Assembly (NCBI GenBank): GCA_944323035.1
Contig: CALUQY010000004.1
Span: 49,720-113,719, forward strand
Reading direction: 5' to 3'
From: Candidatus Gastranaerophilales bacterium
GTDB lineage: Bacteria > Cyanobacteriota > Vampirovibrionia > Gastranaerophilales > Gastranaerophilaceae
DNA: 64,000 nucleotides
Made by a program: the position numbers and the translations under genes. The notes under the pieces were generated by a model, which saw only the letters and a list, made by a program, of their open reading frames with translations, did no database searches and was not told where the DNA came from. How positions within the stretch are numbered: position 1 is the first letter of the stretch; each line of letters starts with the position of its first letter. Below are positions 8,125-16,767 of the stretch, one piece after another.

Positions 8125-9704
8125 ATTGTTTCCTCTTTCTCAACCTCTACTGCGACCGGAACAGGTTCCATTTTCGCAAGTTTATCTCTGTAAATTAATG
8201 TTCCAACGTTGAATCTCTTACAATAATCCAGTAAATCGTGTTTGATTTCCGGCGCCAGAATATACAATGCAATTATATTCGGGATAGACATTGCAATCAT
8301 CATCGCGTCAGTGATATCAATAATTGACTTAACGTTCATTGCAGAACCTGCGATAATAAATAAGCAGTAGATGATATTAAATGTTATGTTACGTTTTTTC
8401 CCTTCACCGAGCAGGAAGTTCCACGCTTTTTGTCCGTAATATGCCCACGAAATCAAGGTTGACAGCGCAAACAGAATTACAACCACTGACAGAATGATAG
8501 GGAAGAACGGAATTACGGATTCAAATGCGCTTGACGCCATTTCAATGCCGGAAATCCCTTCGTGCGGTTCAAGGTATGAGCCTGAAAATACAATTGAAAA
8601 TGAAGTCAACAGGCACAGAATACCGGTCAAGAATGTTTCCAAAATTGAAACAAACCCTTGTGATACAGGTTCTTTTGTTTTAACTGCAGCATACGCAATT
8701 GCAGCTGCGCCGGTTCCGGCTTCGTTTGTTTGTACGGAGCGTCTTAAACCGATGATTATTGTTCCGAAAACACCGCCTGCAACAGCTTCAGGGGCAAACG
8801 CCTGTTTTACGATAACCCATATCGCGTGCGGAATATGGACAAAATTCGCAAATATTACAACTAAGCTTGCACCTATATATAAAAAGCACATAGAAGGAAC
8901 GAGAATACTTGTAACTTTTGCAATGCTTTTAATTCCGCCGAACACTGATGCCCCGACCAGTACTGCAACAACAAGTCCTATCGCCCATGTGCATCCGTGT
9001 AAAAAGCTTTGTTCTCCGCCGGTAATCAATACAAGCTGGTGTGCAGACTGGTTAATTTGTATCATATTGCCGCCTGTGATTGCTCCGCCGACACATAAAG
9101 TCGCAAATATAACGGAGAGTGTCTGTCCGAGCGGTCTTAATTTTTTTCGGGTTAAACCGTGTGCGATATAGTGCATCGGCCCGCCTGAAACACTTCCGTC
9201 AAGGTTAAATCTTCTGTATTTAACCGCAGCGGTTGCTTCGACAAATTTTATAGCCATACCGAGAAGCGCGCCTGCAAAAATCCAAAATGCTGCTCCCGGC
9301 CCGCCGATTGAAATCGAAATTGCAACGCCCGCAATACTTCCGATACCTATAGTTCCGGATAGTGCTGTTGCTAAAGCCTGTAAAGATGATACTTCTCCGG
9401 TATTACCTTCTTTGTGACCGTGGTTATCTTCGTGATCCTTATCGTGGCTTATAACCGTATCTATTGCGTGTTTAAAGCCCCAGATGGAAAGCCCGCGGAA
9501 ATATATCGTAAAGAAAAACCCCGCAAAGAGTATCCAAAATATTATCACTGGTATATCCGTGCCAGGCAATGGACAAAATATAATATTCGCTATTGCATTG
9601 GTAATTGGTGAAAGTTTTTCATCAATAAGAGCGTCAACATTTACAGCCTTAGCCTGCTGCATAGATAAAATCAGTGTGAATAGTACAATTAAAATTTTTG
9701 GCAT
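8106..9704 (-). CDS. Sodium:alanine/glycine symporter, AGCS family
   Basis: About 532 aa. The start MPKILIVLFTLILSMQQAKA is chosen because GAAAGGAAGAG lies just upstream; a further in-frame ATG nine codons upstream (9731) lies before that site. The first 20 residues look like a signal peptide. Family features are TALSGTIGIGSIAGVAISISIGGPGAAFW, GSVSGGPMHYI, and RRSVQTNEAGTGAAAIAYAA, with about ten membrane segments. A His/Asp-rich cytoplasmic loop (SHDKDHEDNHGHKEG) precedes the core and is unusual. It would import an amino acid with Na+. It is cotranscribed with the downstream ACT protein. Confidence 0.9.
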   Translation of the reverse strand: MPKILIVLFTLILSMQQAKAVNVDALIDEKLSPITNAIANIIFCPLPGTDIPVIIFWILFAGFFFTIYFRGLSIWGFKHAIDTVISHDKDHEDNHGHKEGNTGEVSSLQALATALSGTIGIGSIAGVAISISIGGPGAAFWIFAGALLGMAIKFVEATAAVKYRRFNLDGSVSGGPMHYIAHGLTRKKLRPLGQTLSVIFATLCVGGAITGGNMIQINQSAHQLVLITGGEQSFLHGCTWAIGLVVAVLVGASVFGGIKSIAKVTSILVPSMCFLYIGASLVVIFANFVHIPHAIWVIVKQAFAPEAVAGGVFGTIIIGLRRSVQTNEAGTGAAAIAYAAVKTKEPVSQGFVSILETFLTGILCLLTSFSIVFSGSYLEPHEGISGIEMASSAFESVIPFFPIILSVVVILFALSTLISWAYYGQKAWNFLLGEGKKRNITFNIIYCLFIIAGSAMNVKSIIDITDAMMIAMSIPNIIALYILAPEIKHDLLDYCKRFNVGTLIYRDKLAKMEPVPVAVEVEKEETICPISK

Positions 9705-9871
9705 CAAAACTCTTCCTTTCGGCTTAACCATAAAAATTTATATAAAATCATTATATAAATTCTACTACAAACACAGCAAAAAACATAGAACTTTATATTT
9801 TATTTACAAAAATTAAATAAAAGTCAATAGTCTATGCGGCTTAATTATATTATTTACAATAGATTTAGGTA

Positions 9872-10279
9872 TTATTTTCGCGGACAGAAAACATCTTTAC
9901 AAGGCTGGCCTGAAAGTCTGGACGTACTCCCGGCAGGCGGCATTCCCATTGGCGGCGGCCCGTACATTCCACCCGGCGGCGGAACCAGTCCGTAGGTTCC
10001 GATTGTACTGCCATAGTAACCTCCCGGCATCCCCGGCATACGTCCCGGCGGCATAGGCGGCATTCCGTACATCCCCATCATTCCGTTCATAGCGTATGGC
10101 GGAACTCCGGTTGGCATTGGCAGGGGCCTTGCCTTTTGTATATCTCTGTAGTAACTATCCAGATCATCTCTGTCAAGCTTTGCCTGCAAACTGTCGAGCT
10201 TTTGTTCCAAACGGTATAAATCATCACTTGTATAATTACTTTTGAAATTCGTAGTATTGCTAATACTTCTGATTTCCAT
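9872..10279 (-). CDS. Small Pro/Gly/Met-rich protein
   Basis: 135 aa from the ATG (MEIRSISNTTNF) that follows CAGGAG; an in-frame ORF extends 16 codons further but lacks a site. Residues 15-50 form a charged predicted helix or coiled coil (DDLYRLEQKLDSLQAKLDRDDLDSYY). The second half is built of Met-Pro-Gly-rich tracts (YGMPPMPPGRMPGMPGGYYG) and ends in CKDVFCPRK. No signal peptide and no known family were recognised. Confidence 0.7.
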   Translation of the reverse strand: MEIRSISNTTNFKSNYTSDDLYRLEQKLDSLQAKLDRDDLDSYYRDIQKARPLPMPTGVPPYAMNGMMGMYGMPPMPPGRMPGMPGGYYGSTIGTYGLVPPPGGMYGPPPMGMPPAGSTSRLSGQPCKDVFCPRK

Positions 10280-10406
10280 GTGCACAAACTCCTGTCTTAC
10301 CAGAACATAAAAGATGCTGAATCTCAAGATTTGCTATTATAAATATTATATTTAACAAAATTTAATAAAGCAATACTATAATTCGGGCAGGAAGTGTGTG
10401 GTATTT

Positions 10407-11591
10407 TTATTTACATTTTAGCTTATTCCCGAAGTGCATAAAGCTGCCGTATTCTTCTAATACTTCCAGCGGAGCTTCAATCAGAACTTCTGTATGATGA
10501 GGGTTGCTTAGTATTGCGAGTTGTTGTTCTGCATTATAATCCTGCAAGCTGTAAGCGTGCGGCGCAAATAAATCGTAATCAGGATTGACTATTCCTTCCC
10601 GAAACTTCATATCTCTTGGCAAATCACAGGAATACGCTACCAGATAAGGCTTATCTTTTTCCGCCCAGCGTCGTAATTCTTCAGTTGTTCTTCTCTGACT
10701 GCGTCTTGTTGTAAGCTGGTATCTTAACGTGTTGACAAATTCATCTTTAAAGAATTCTTTCCAGCCTGCCCAGTCTAGTCTGTCATGTCCGTAGACGGCA
10801 TCGGAAAATTCAGCCTGCAAGCCGTTATGGAGTTTCCAGATTAATTTCGGGTTTTCTTCTAATCGCGCTATGACATCAGTTTCTGCTGCGTGTTTTGTAT
10901 AGGCTTTAGCACGGTGGAAAATAAAAGATTGTTCAAGCATTCGAATTCCTTTTGCTCCGCTGCATAAGCGTCCTCCGTCGTCAAAAGGTTCTCCGTTTAT
11001 AAATCTAAGTTCGTTTTTACCGTTTGGATATTTTATCAAAATATCGTTGCCGTCCTGACGAAAAAGTTTGTATAGCTCAACTCTTTGTGTCGGGTTACTC
11101 ATAAAATTGTCAATACTTGACACAAGCCAGCAGTCGCCGACTTCCCCTTGAGCGGTTTTAAATCGTTCCATAAAAGGAAAAAGTGCTTCAAATTTTTCTT
11201 TACTTAATTGAAGTTCTACAGCTTTGCCGTTTTGAATTGCATATAATTTTCCGTTTAAGAAGCCGGCTTCCCCTTCATCAATTAAGTACCGGAGGTTTTC
11301 AAGCCTTGTTCCTTCCGGAACTTCCAGAACCAGAGGTTTGCCGCGGTAAACTCTGTTTATATCACTTAAAAAGTTTTCGGTAAAATACAGGTTATCGTCA
11401 ATATTCCGGAACACATCTTCGGAGAGTTCTCCCTTTTTCATAAGGTCAAACATTCCGCTTTCTGTCATTTGCTCATATCTTTGCGGATTTTTGTTAAATA
11501 TTCCTGTAATTTTTCGGGCTGTCCATGGTTTTGATGTACTTAAAACATCATCAAGAAGGCCGATTGTCTTTTTTAAATCTCCTATACGCAT
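10407..11591 (-). CDS. Calpain-like cysteine protease (peptidase family C2-like)
   Basis: 394 aa, no signal peptide. The calpain core is visible: Q148-GEVGD-C154-WLVSSI (oxyanion Gln and nucleophile Cys), H345-AYSLQDYN (catalytic His) and N363 in ILSNPHH (catalytic Asn), with spacing typical of the C2 domain. Residues 1-130 form an N-terminal region without recognised domain. Canonical calpains have NPWG at the Asn site; here it is NPHH. Calpain-like proteases are uncommon in bacteria. The protein could be cytosolic or a secreted effector by a signal-less route; nothing in the sequence decides. The start follows GGGGAAA. Confidence 0.8.
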   Translation of the reverse strand: MRIGDLKKTIGLLDDVLSTSKPWTARKITGIFNKNPQRYEQMTESGMFDLMKKGELSEDVFRNIDDNLYFTENFLSDINRVYRGKPLVLEVPEGTRLENLRYLIDEGEAGFLNGKLYAIQNGKAVELQLSKEKFEALFPFMERFKTAQGEVGDCWLVSSIDNFMSNPTQRVELYKLFRQDGNDILIKYPNGKNELRFINGEPFDDGGRLCSGAKGIRMLEQSFIFHRAKAYTKHAAETDVIARLEENPKLIWKLHNGLQAEFSDAVYGHDRLDWAGWKEFFKDEFVNTLRYQLTTRRSQRRTTEELRRWAEKDKPYLVAYSCDLPRDMKFREGIVNPDYDLFAPHAYSLQDYNAEQQLAILSNPHHTEVLIEAPLEVLEEYGSFMHFGNKLKCK

Positions 11592-11652
11592 TCAAAAAAT
11601 TTCCCCTAAATAATCCTTATATTTATAAAGTATTCAGGAAGGTAAAAATTGC

Positions 11653-12015
11653 CTATTCTATTATAATTATTGCGCTATCGCCGAGAATTTTTTGTGCATC
11701 GGTTTCGAAAATGCTGTTTTTATCAAGAATAATACCGTCGGCTTCAGTTAGGAATGCAATATCCGCTCTGTCGTAAACTAAAAATGTTGCGTCAAATTCT
11801 CCTGCCAGAAGTTTTGCTTTCCTGGCAGCTTCAAGTGAAATTCCGCTTGGTGCGCTAGTTTTGAAAACAATTAAATCCGCCCCGTTGCTTAATTCATTTG
11901 CCAGTTCATCCAGAAAAGCGGCGGTATCGGTTTTATCAGTAAAATTCGCAACAAAGCGTTTGACTCTGTTGCGAATTTTGTAATTTATAAGATGTTTTTG
12001 TAATTTTTCATCCAT
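11653..12015 (-). CDS. Truncated thiamine-phosphate synthase-like protein
   Basis: 120 aa. The segment ISLEAARKAKLLAGEFDATFLVYDRADIAFLTEADGIILDKN matches the middle of ThiE/TenI (substrate-binding strand with D-R-AD-A-ADG). The protein stops where ThiE would continue into the phosphate-binding strands, and an N-terminal basic stretch (KIRNRVKRF) is atypical. It probably has lost enzymatic activity or has another role. Its ATG overlaps the gatA stop (TAATG), so the two are translationally coupled. Confidence 0.65.
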   Translation of the reverse strand: MDEKLQKHLINYKIRNRVKRFVANFTDKTDTAAFLDELANELSNGADLIVFKTSAPSGISLEAARKAKLLAGEFDATFLVYDRADIAFLTEADGIILDKNSIFETDAQKILGDSAIIIIE

Positions 12016-13478
12016 TATATGTTAGCTAATTTTTTGTAGTAATCGTTTGCCTGTTCAAATTTGTACGCAAAGTTGAGTAATTTCGCGTCCTGCATTTGCG
12101 GCGCAAGGATTTGCAGACCGATAGGCATTCCGTCTTTATCAAATCCGGCCGGAACGCTCAAGCCTGGAATTCCTGCAAGGTTTGCCGATATCGTTGCAAT
12201 ATCGGTTAAATACATAGCAAGAGGGTCGCTGGTTTTTGCACCCATATCAAATGCCGTATTAGGGCAGGTTGGGGAAATTAAAACATCAACCTTTTCAAAG
12301 GCTTTTGCAAATTCCTGTGTTACAAGCGCTCTCATTTGCTGCGCTTTTTTGTAGTACGCATCGTAATAGCCGGAGCTTAGTGCGTAAGTTCCGAGCATTA
12401 TACGACGTTTAACTTCCGGACCGAAGCCTTCTGCTCTTGTTTTTGTGTACATTTCCATAAGGTTTTTCGCATCCGGTGTTCTGTAGCCGTATCTTACACC
12501 GTCAAAACGCGCTAAGTTTGAACTGCATTCTGCTGTTGCAAGAATGTAGTAAATCCCGATTGAATATTTAAGGCTCGGAAGTGAAATCTCAACGACTTCG
12601 CAGCCCATGGCTTTGTAGTCGTTAATCGCTTTTTGCAAAGCTTTTGAAACATCTTCCGATAAACCTTCCGCCATAAGTTCTTTAATAACGCCGATTTTTT
12701 TGCCTTTGATATCGTTGTTTAAAGTTGCCGAATAATGCTCGACCGGAATGTCTAAAGATGTAGAATCTTTAGGGTCGTGGCCGGAAATAACTTCCAGAAG
12801 ATTAGCCGCATCTTCAACCGTTCTTGCGAACGGGCCGATTTGATCCAGAGAAGATGCAAACGCAATTAACCCGTATCTTGAAACTCTTCCGTAAGTAGGT
12901 TTCATCCCCACAATACCGCAGAAAGATGCCGGAAGTCTGATAGAGCCGCCGGTGTCTGAACCGAGCGACAGTGTAACTTCGCATGCCGCAACGCTTGCTG
13001 CAGAACCGCCCGAAGAACCGCCCGGAACTTTATTCAAATTCCACGGGTTGTGAACCTTTTTGAATGCGGAGTTTTCGTTAGAACTTCCCATTGCAAACTC
13101 GTCAAGGTTAGCTTTACCTAAAATCGGCACGCAGTTATCTAAAAGTTTTTGCGTAATTGTTGCATTGAAAGGTGACACAAAATTCTCCAGAATTTTGCTT
13201 GACGCTGTTGTTTTTGAACCAACGAGGTTCATATTGTCTTTGAGTGCAAGCGGAACACCGGCAAGAAGCGGTAATTCTTCACCTCTAGCGACCATTTCGT
13301 CAACTTTTTTAGCTGTTGCAAGAGCTGTATCCTCTGTCAGAGAATTAAAACTTCCCAATTTTTCATCAATCTGATTAATTCTGTCCAGCGCAGCCTTTGT
13401 CAGTTCAACAGCCGAAATCTCTTTATTTTTAATGGCTTTACTTTGTTCTGTAGCCGACTTTTTTAAAAGCTCATTCAT
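12015..13478 (-). CDS. gatA: Asp-tRNA(Asn)/Glu-tRNA(Gln) amidotransferase subunit A
   Basis: 487 aa from the ATG preceded by AAGGAGAATATA; a longer frame exists but lacks a site. The amidase signature is complete: Lys80 (PLALKDN), Ser155 (GGSSGGSAAS) and Ser179 (GSDTGGSIRLP), equivalent to the Lys-cisSer-Ser triad. GatA hydrolyses glutamine and passes ammonia to GatB, which converts misacylated Glu-tRNA(Gln) or Asp-tRNA(Asn). gatB and gatC are not adjacent. Confidence 0.95.
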   Translation of the reverse strand: MNELLKKSATEQSKAIKNKEISAVELTKAALDRINQIDEKLGSFNSLTEDTALATAKKVDEMVARGEELPLLAGVPLALKDNMNLVGSKTTASSKILENFVSPFNATITQKLLDNCVPILGKANLDEFAMGSSNENSAFKKVHNPWNLNKVPGGSSGGSAASVAACEVTLSLGSDTGGSIRLPASFCGIVGMKPTYGRVSRYGLIAFASSLDQIGPFARTVEDAANLLEVISGHDPKDSTSLDIPVEHYSATLNNDIKGKKIGVIKELMAEGLSEDVSKALQKAINDYKAMGCEVVEISLPSLKYSIGIYYILATAECSSNLARFDGVRYGYRTPDAKNLMEMYTKTRAEGFGPEVKRRIMLGTYALSSGYYDAYYKKAQQMRALVTQEFAKAFEKVDVLISPTCPNTAFDMGAKTSDPLAMYLTDIATISANLAGIPGLSVPAGFDKDGMPIGLQILAPQMQDAKLLNFAYKFEQANDYYKKLANI

Positions 13479-13535
13479 TATATTCTCCTTAGCAATCTTT
13501 TCCATGTATATATTATTATAAAAAGAGAATAATGC

Positions 13536-13563
13536 AAGGGCGGAGCCGGACGGCTCCGCCCTT
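13536..13563. terminator. Perfect GC-rich inverted repeat upstream of gatA
   Basis: A 12-bp arm AAGGGCGGAGCC, loop GGAC and matching arm. It looks like an intrinsic terminator but lies between divergent genes, so it may be a relic or part of the adjoining repeat. T-richness follows only weakly on either side. Confidence 0.45.
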
Positions 13564-13568
13564 ATTTA

Positions 13569-13690
13569 TTGTCCGAGAAAGTTTCGCGATAAGGAACGTG
13601 AGCGAAACTTTTGAGTGACGTATTAGACAGCGAAGTCGCGGGTTGACCTGCGCGAGCAGGGCAAGCAGGCGACGGAGAACTGCTTTATTT
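13569..13690 (+). repeat. Hairpin-rich dispersed repeat, copy 2 (short form)
   Basis: Begins TTGTCCGAGAAAG, ends GGAGAACTGCTTTATTT. The first stem AAGTTTCGC / GCGAAACTT encloses GATAAGGAACGTGA. A second stem CCTGC-GCGA-GCAGG has a GNRA-type tetraloop. It lacks the ACTCTGCCGA modules of copies 1 and 3. Confidence 0.75.
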
Positions 13691-13922
13691 TTTTGAGGCG
13701 ATTGTTGAGATTAACCCTTATGGACTAATACTTTTTAACTAAATTATTAAGAAAGTTAAAGCGTTAAAACCCTTGAACTGTCAAAGTTTGACTTATATTA
13801 GTTCAAAGGCTAAGATGTTATTGTTTGACAGAAGTTTTTTTGTGGTATCATTACGAAAGGCTAATGAATTGAATATCATTGCTTAAGCGTAAAACAGACT
13901 TTTATAAGAGGAAGGGTTAAAT
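13691..13922 (+). promoter_or_regulatory. Leader region of the glucan phosphorylase gene with candidate promoter
   Basis: TTGACA at 13825-13830 and TATCAT at 13846-13851 (15-bp spacer, short) are the best promoter pair. The remaining about 230 bases hold no ORF. The ribosome binding site is GAGGAAGGG before ATG 13923. Confidence 0.4.
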
Positions 13923-15620
13923 ATGTCATTACCTAATGTAGCTTATTTTTCAATGGAGATAGCAATTGACCAGTCTTTGAAAACCTATTCGGGCGGTCTG
14001 GGCTTTTTAGCAGGCTCACACATGTTATCTGCAGGTTATTTACAAATGCCGATGGTAGGTGTCACAATGTTATGGTCATTCGGTTATTATGATCAACGAA
14101 TCGGCAGTGATGGTCAGGTTGAAGTCGCCTACATCAGAAAGTATTATGATTACTTAATTGATACCGGCGTCAGCACTACAGTTGATGTTTTCGGTGAAAA
14201 AGTTAAGGTTAAAGCGTTTATGGTTGCTCCGGAACTTTTCGGAACCTGCCCTGTTTATCTTTTAACTACCGATATTGACGGTAACAGCGATTGGGCAAAA
14301 AGTATTTCTCATAAACTTTATGACGGAAACGAAAAAATCAGAATTGCTCAGGAAACTGTTCTCGGTGTCGCAGGTGTTAGAATTCTTCAGGCTCTTCAAT
14401 ATAACTTCCAGGTTATTCACCTGAATGAAGGGCACGCATTGCCTGCTGCATTTGAATTGTTACGTCAGTACAACGGCGATTTGAATGCTGTTAAGAAAAT
14501 GACGGTATTTACAACTCACACACCTGTTGCTGCAGGTAATGAAGTTCACTGGGTGGATACATTGCTGGAAGGCGGTTTCTTTGCCGGAAATTCCAGAGAA
14601 ACAGCAGTTCAACTGGGCGGTGAAAACTTCTCACTGACAGTTGCTGCTCTTAGAATGTCAAGACTGGCTAATGCAGTTTCACAACTTCACGGTCTTGTTT
14701 CTAATAAAATGTGGGAATGGGTTGAAGGCAGATGCCCTATCAGAGCTATCACTAACGCAGTAAATCTTAACTACTGGCAGGATAAGAGAATTAAAGATGC
14801 AGAAGCTTCTAATGATCCGGAAAGACTTCTTGCTGTTAAACGCGAAATGAAAGCTGAGCTTTTCCAATACGTTGCAAACGTTGCAGGCAAGAGATTTGAT
14901 CCAAATGTCCTGACTATAACCTGGGCTAGAAGATTTGCGGATTACAAACGCGCCTGGTTAATCCTTATGGATAACGAAAGAATTACAAAACTGTTAGATG
15001 CTAACAAAGTTCAAATTATTTTTGCAGGTAAATTCCACCCTGATGACGTTATGGGTAAAGAAATGTTCAACAAATTGCTCAATCGTTCGCATACTTTGAA
15101 AAATGTTGTTGTTCTTCCTGGTTACGAACTTGAACTTTCAGGCATGCTCAAACGCGGTTCTGATATCTGGTTGAATACTCCGTTAAGACCGTTTGAAGCT
15201 TCAGGTACTTCCGGTATGTCAGCTAACATGAACGGTGCTTTACACCTGTCAATCTATGACGGCTGGACTGTTGAAGGTACGTTTGACGGTATTAACGGCT
15301 ATACTGTTGAATATCCGGGTCTTGATGATGAAATGCCGTGGGAAGAACGCCACTGGAAAGATCATAAGTGCTTAATGGATATTATTGAAAACAGAATCCT
15401 GCCTACTTACTATGAAAATAAACAAGAATGGGCAAGATTGATGCGGCAGGCTATCAGAACTTCTGAAGCTTACTTCAACTCTGACAGAATGGTTATTGAA
15501 TACTACAACAGACTTTATAAACCAATCGCTCATGATGATGTCGGAAGCGAAGATAAGAAAGAAATGAAGATTATGGAAGCTCCGACTTTCGATGCCTGGA
15601 CTTTCTCAAACATTAAGTAA
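13923..15620 (+). CDS. Alpha-glucan phosphorylase homologue (GT35-like) lacking the PLP lysine
   Basis: 565 aa. It begins VAYFSMEIAIDQSLKTYSGGLGFLAG, the hallmark of the short alpha-glucan phosphorylase group, and contains IHLNEGHALPAAFELL, TTHTPVAAGNE, and RPFEASGTSGMSANMNGALHLSIYDGW. In active phosphorylases the motif reads EASGTSGMK and the Lys binds pyridoxal phosphate; here codon 433 is TCA, Ser. The protein may therefore not be a PLP-dependent phosphorylase but a retaining glycosyltransferase-fold enzyme of another kind, or inactive. It probably works in glycogen metabolism with the GH57 branching enzyme at 22985. It is monocistronic, ending in a terminator. Confidence 0.8.
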   Translation: MSLPNVAYFSMEIAIDQSLKTYSGGLGFLAGSHMLSAGYLQMPMVGVTMLWSFGYYDQRIGSDGQVEVAYIRKYYDYLIDTGVSTTVDVFGEKVKVKAFMVAPELFGTCPVYLLTTDIDGNSDWAKSISHKLYDGNEKIRIAQETVLGVAGVRILQALQYNFQVIHLNEGHALPAAFELLRQYNGDLNAVKKMTVFTTHTPVAAGNEVHWVDTLLEGGFFAGNSRETAVQLGGENFSLTVAALRMSRLANAVSQLHGLVSNKMWEWVEGRCPIRAITNAVNLNYWQDKRIKDAEASNDPERLLAVKREMKAELFQYVANVAGKRFDPNVLTITWARRFADYKRAWLILMDNERITKLLDANKVQIIFAGKFHPDDVMGKEMFNKLLNRSHTLKNVVVLPGYELELSGMLKRGSDIWLNTPLRPFEASGTSGMSANMNGALHLSIYDGWTVEGTFDGINGYTVEYPGLDDEMPWEERHWKDHKCLMDIIENRILPTYYENKQEWARLMRQAIRTSEAYFNSDRMVIEYYNRLYKPIAHDDVGSEDKKEMKIMEAPTFDAWTFSNIK

Positions 15621-15639
15621 GTTGATGTATTTCGTAGAT

Positions 15640-15670
15640 AAAAAGGACACATTCCGGTGTGTCCTTTTTT
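15640..15670 (+). terminator. Rho-independent terminator
   Basis: AAAAAGGACACA-TTCCGG-TGTGTCCTTTTTT, directly after the phosphorylase homologue. Confidence 0.9.
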
Positions 15671-15719
15671 AGTGCTTTCCGGTGATGTTCTTGTATAAAA
15701 CCTTTTGTATATTAGTAAT

Positions 15720-16118
15720 ATGTTTCCTGATGAATTTTATGATAATTTGAAAAAGCCCCAAATAACCCCGTCAAAAGCTGTTTTTCGCGGGGCATGGAAG
15801 GTTTTGTATTTCTTAATGGCGGTGTCCTTTGTTTTGCTGCTGCTTTCGCCAAATTCTTTTAATAAGCTTATGGCAATTTTTCTTTTCCTGTTGCAGCTTT
15901 TATTGAATTTCAACTGGGGCTGCGTATTTTTCCTGTACAGACAAATAAAAAAGGCATTTTTTATATGCCTTTCTTTATTAATTATTGTACTTATTATGAC
16001 GGTGTTATTTTTTAAACAATCAATATTAGCAGGAGTTTTGCTGATACCGTACTGCGTGTGGTTAATACTTGCCACATATCTTAACTATTATATTATGGTA
16101 GAAAACCCGTCGGTTTAA
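15720..16118 (+). CDS. TspO/MBR family membrane protein
   Basis: 132 aa with five hydrophobic segments. The family pattern is clear: KPQITPSKAVFRGAWKVLYFLM at the N-terminus, LNFNWGCVFFLYRQIKKAFF in the middle and LLIPYCVWLILATYLNYYIMVEN at the end, corresponding to the LN-WS-LFF and PY-W--FA--LN-------N signatures. TspO proteins bind tetrapyrroles and affect their breakdown or export. The ATG is used; a TTG five codons upstream is in frame. It overlaps the convergent nitroreductase remnant by 4 bp. Confidence 0.85.
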   Translation: MFPDEFYDNLKKPQITPSKAVFRGAWKVLYFLMAVSFVLLLLSPNSFNKLMAIFLFLLQLLLNFNWGCVFFLYRQIKKAFFICLSLLIIVLIMTVLFFKQSILAGVLLIPYCVWLILATYLNYYIMVENPSV

Positions 16119-16756
16119 GATAATCTTTCATAGAAAATAACTTCTGCCGGTTCTTTTCTGATTTTGTTGGTTTCTTTCGGTGTTTTTTCGTAACCGAGCG
16201 TGAGAAGTGTTAACAGGATTTGTTTATCGTTGAGGTTAAGTCGTTCTTTAAGCTCTTTGATAATATTTTCATCACCTTTTGTCATTTCGTTTGCGAGCGC
16301 ACCGATAATGCAGCAGCCGACACCGGATTTTTCTGCCTGAAGTGACATATAAGCGACAGCGTAGGTAAGCTATTCGATTGTTCTAGTGAGCATTTCGACA
16401 TTTCCGAGCAGTGACGGGTTGAGGGTCGGGCTGTTTAGAATGTAGTCCTGAACCATCTGGTTCTTGCCGGATTTTTCAAGAACTGCGCCGAAGTTTTTCT
16501 TTTCCCACGCTTCCATATCTGCAACGCAGGCAATAATTACGTTTGCGCCTAAAACTTGTTTTTGTTCTCCGGAGGCTTTGAATAGCAATTCTTTTGTTTT
16601 TTCATCTCTGATTACGATAAACTTCCACGGCTGAACGTTAACCCAAGAAGGAGCAAGGCGTCCTGCTTCAAGAATTTCGTTTAGAGTTTTGTCAGAAATT
16701 TTTTCTTCGCTGTAGCTTCTTACGCTTTTTCTTTTTTTAATCTCTTCTAATAGCAT
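16115..16756 (-). pseudogene. Nitroreductase interrupted by one in-frame TAG
   Basis: The first 128 codons encode an FMN nitroreductase start (KKRKSVRSYSEEKISDKTLNEILEAGRLAPSWVNVQPWKFIVI). They end at TAG (16370-16372) after TRTIE. The same frame continues directly with LTYAVAYMSLQAEKSGVGCCIIGALANEM to 16115. Homologues typically have Gln (CAG) before this LTYA segment, so a single C-to-T change explains the break. TAG is used as a normal stop elsewhere here (2518, 24701), so recoding is unlikely. The start has AAGGAG. It is 11 bp downstream of the LCP gene, probably its operon partner. Confidence 0.8.
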
Positions 16757-16767
16757 ATTTTAACTCC

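Noticed and set aside
11653..12015. Full-length thiE
   Set aside because: Only the middle of the fold is present and no frame continues it, so it is recorded as a truncated ThiE-like protein.
13536..13563. Riboswitch before gatA
   Set aside because: Only a simple perfect hairpin is present, without a recognisable aptamer, and its position relative to a promoter is unknown.
16370..16372. TAG recoded as Gln
   Set aside because: TAG ends several intact genes in the window (for example at 2518-2520 and 24701-24703), so a genome-wide reassignment is not credible.
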